A DNA stretch of 7,158 bases from Verrucomicrobiales bacterium (GTDB lineage Bacteria; Verrucomicrobiota; Verrucomicrobiia; Verrucomicrobiales; Akkermansiaceae). Shown one piece after another: positions 6,883 through 7,158 of the stretch. The stretch spans positions 1 through 7,158 of the forward strand of contig DPWT01000030.1 in assembly GCA_003527555.1 (NCBI GenBank), given 5' to 3'. Under the pieces are notes generated by a model, which saw only the letters and a list, made by a program, of their open reading frames with translations, had not been told where the DNA came from and did no database searches. Each line of letters opens with the position of its first letter. The first letter of the stretch is position 1. Made by a program: the position numbers and the translations under genes.

Positions 6883-6905
6883 ATGAATAACGTATAAATA
6901 AAGTC

Positions 6906-7158
6906 ATGAAAAATGTTTATCAACTGGCTGATCTGGCGAATCGCAAAACACTAGACGCGGGCTCGGTGAAAGCTGCGAGGCTTGCCGTAATCGGGCACCC
7001 AGTTTCACATTCCGCATCACCACAAATGCATCAAGCAGCTCTCGATGACCAAGGGCTTGATCTTCGTTATATCCGTTTGGATATAGCACCCGGAGATGTT
7101 GCAGAAGCCATCAGCAGAATGCGCGATCTGAATTTTGTAGGCTGTAATGTTACAATAC
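6906..7158 (+). CDS. aroE: Shikimate dehydrogenase (NADP+), N-terminal part, cut by window edge
   Basis: AroE reduces 3-dehydroshikimate to shikimate with NADPH, the fourth step of the shikimate route to aromatic amino acids, in the cytoplasm. The 84 visible codons start MKNVYQLADL and carry a 26-residue lead before the first strand LAVIGHPVSHSASP. Ser36 and Ser38 in SHSAS correspond to the shikimate-binding serines of E. coli AroE (Ser14 and Ser16). The frame then reads MHQAALDDQGLDLRYIRLDI and stops at the window edge in GCNVTI, the beginning of the NVTIPHK motif whose Lys is catalytic. The catalytic Lys/Asp pair and the NADPH domain lie outside the window. ATG 6906 is the only start after the in-frame stop at 6888-6890. 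It has no clear Shine-Dalgarno directly before it, which suggests translational coupling or SD-independent initiation. A roughly 26-residue lead is, from memory, also seen in verrucomicrobial AroE. Confidence 0.92.
   Translation, partial: MKNVYQLADLANRKTLDAGSVKAARLAVIGHPVSHSASPQMHQAALDDQGLDLRYIRLDIAPGDVAEAISRMRDLNFVGCNVTI

Noticed and set aside
1..7158. CRISPR array, insertion-sequence transposase, or defence system
   Set aside because: No direct-repeat/spacer pattern, transposase motif or known defence domain was seen in any reading of the window; apart from the retroelement fragment the genes are housekeeping, transport or unknown.

Overview
The window reads as bacterial chromosome, most likely from a member of the Verrucomicrobiota. 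The main clues are a glutamyl-tRNA synthetase that lacks the usual zinc-binding insert, a shikimate dehydrogenase with a short N-terminal lead before its first motif, and a polyphosphate kinase whose C-terminal tail looks like the PVC-group form. This placement is from remembered family features, not from a search.

Layout from left to right. Bases 2 to about 165 encode, on the + strand, a degraded fragment that looks like the RNase H region of a eukaryotic-type LTR retroelement (SDASYLSEPKARSQAGG, a TGA stop, then FFLSN). Within about 30 bases it gives way to polyphosphate kinase 1 (ppk1), which has lost its N domain and the first part of its H domain but keeps the whole catalytic half. A 170-base gap leads to a perfect tRNA-Val(UAC) gene with encoded CCA. 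On the - strand follow an SDF/DAACS-family sodium:dicarboxylate symporter and, upstream of it in the same direction, an unrecognised 646-residue membrane-anchored protein made of about eleven 33-residue helical repeats. An 87-base AT-rich divergent region separates this from gltX (GluRS) on the + strand. It is followed 23 bases later by the start of aroE (shikimate dehydrogenase), which runs off the right edge.

Functionally, gltX-aroE is a probable housekeeping operon joining tRNA charging and aromatic amino-acid synthesis. The repeat protein and the symporter may be co-transcribed. The tRNA and symporter genes converge with only 86 bases between them. The ppk1 fragment makes no obvious functional unit with its neighbours.

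The most unusual point is the left edge, where eukaryote-like retroelement sequence abuts a truncated bacterial ppk1. It is either a real insertion or rearrangement, or an assembly or library chimera; the sequence alone cannot decide. The other notable items are the novel solenoid protein, a symmetrical -10 element between divergent genes, a 14-base perfect palindrome at the symporter start, and atypical residues in the symporter and GluRS.
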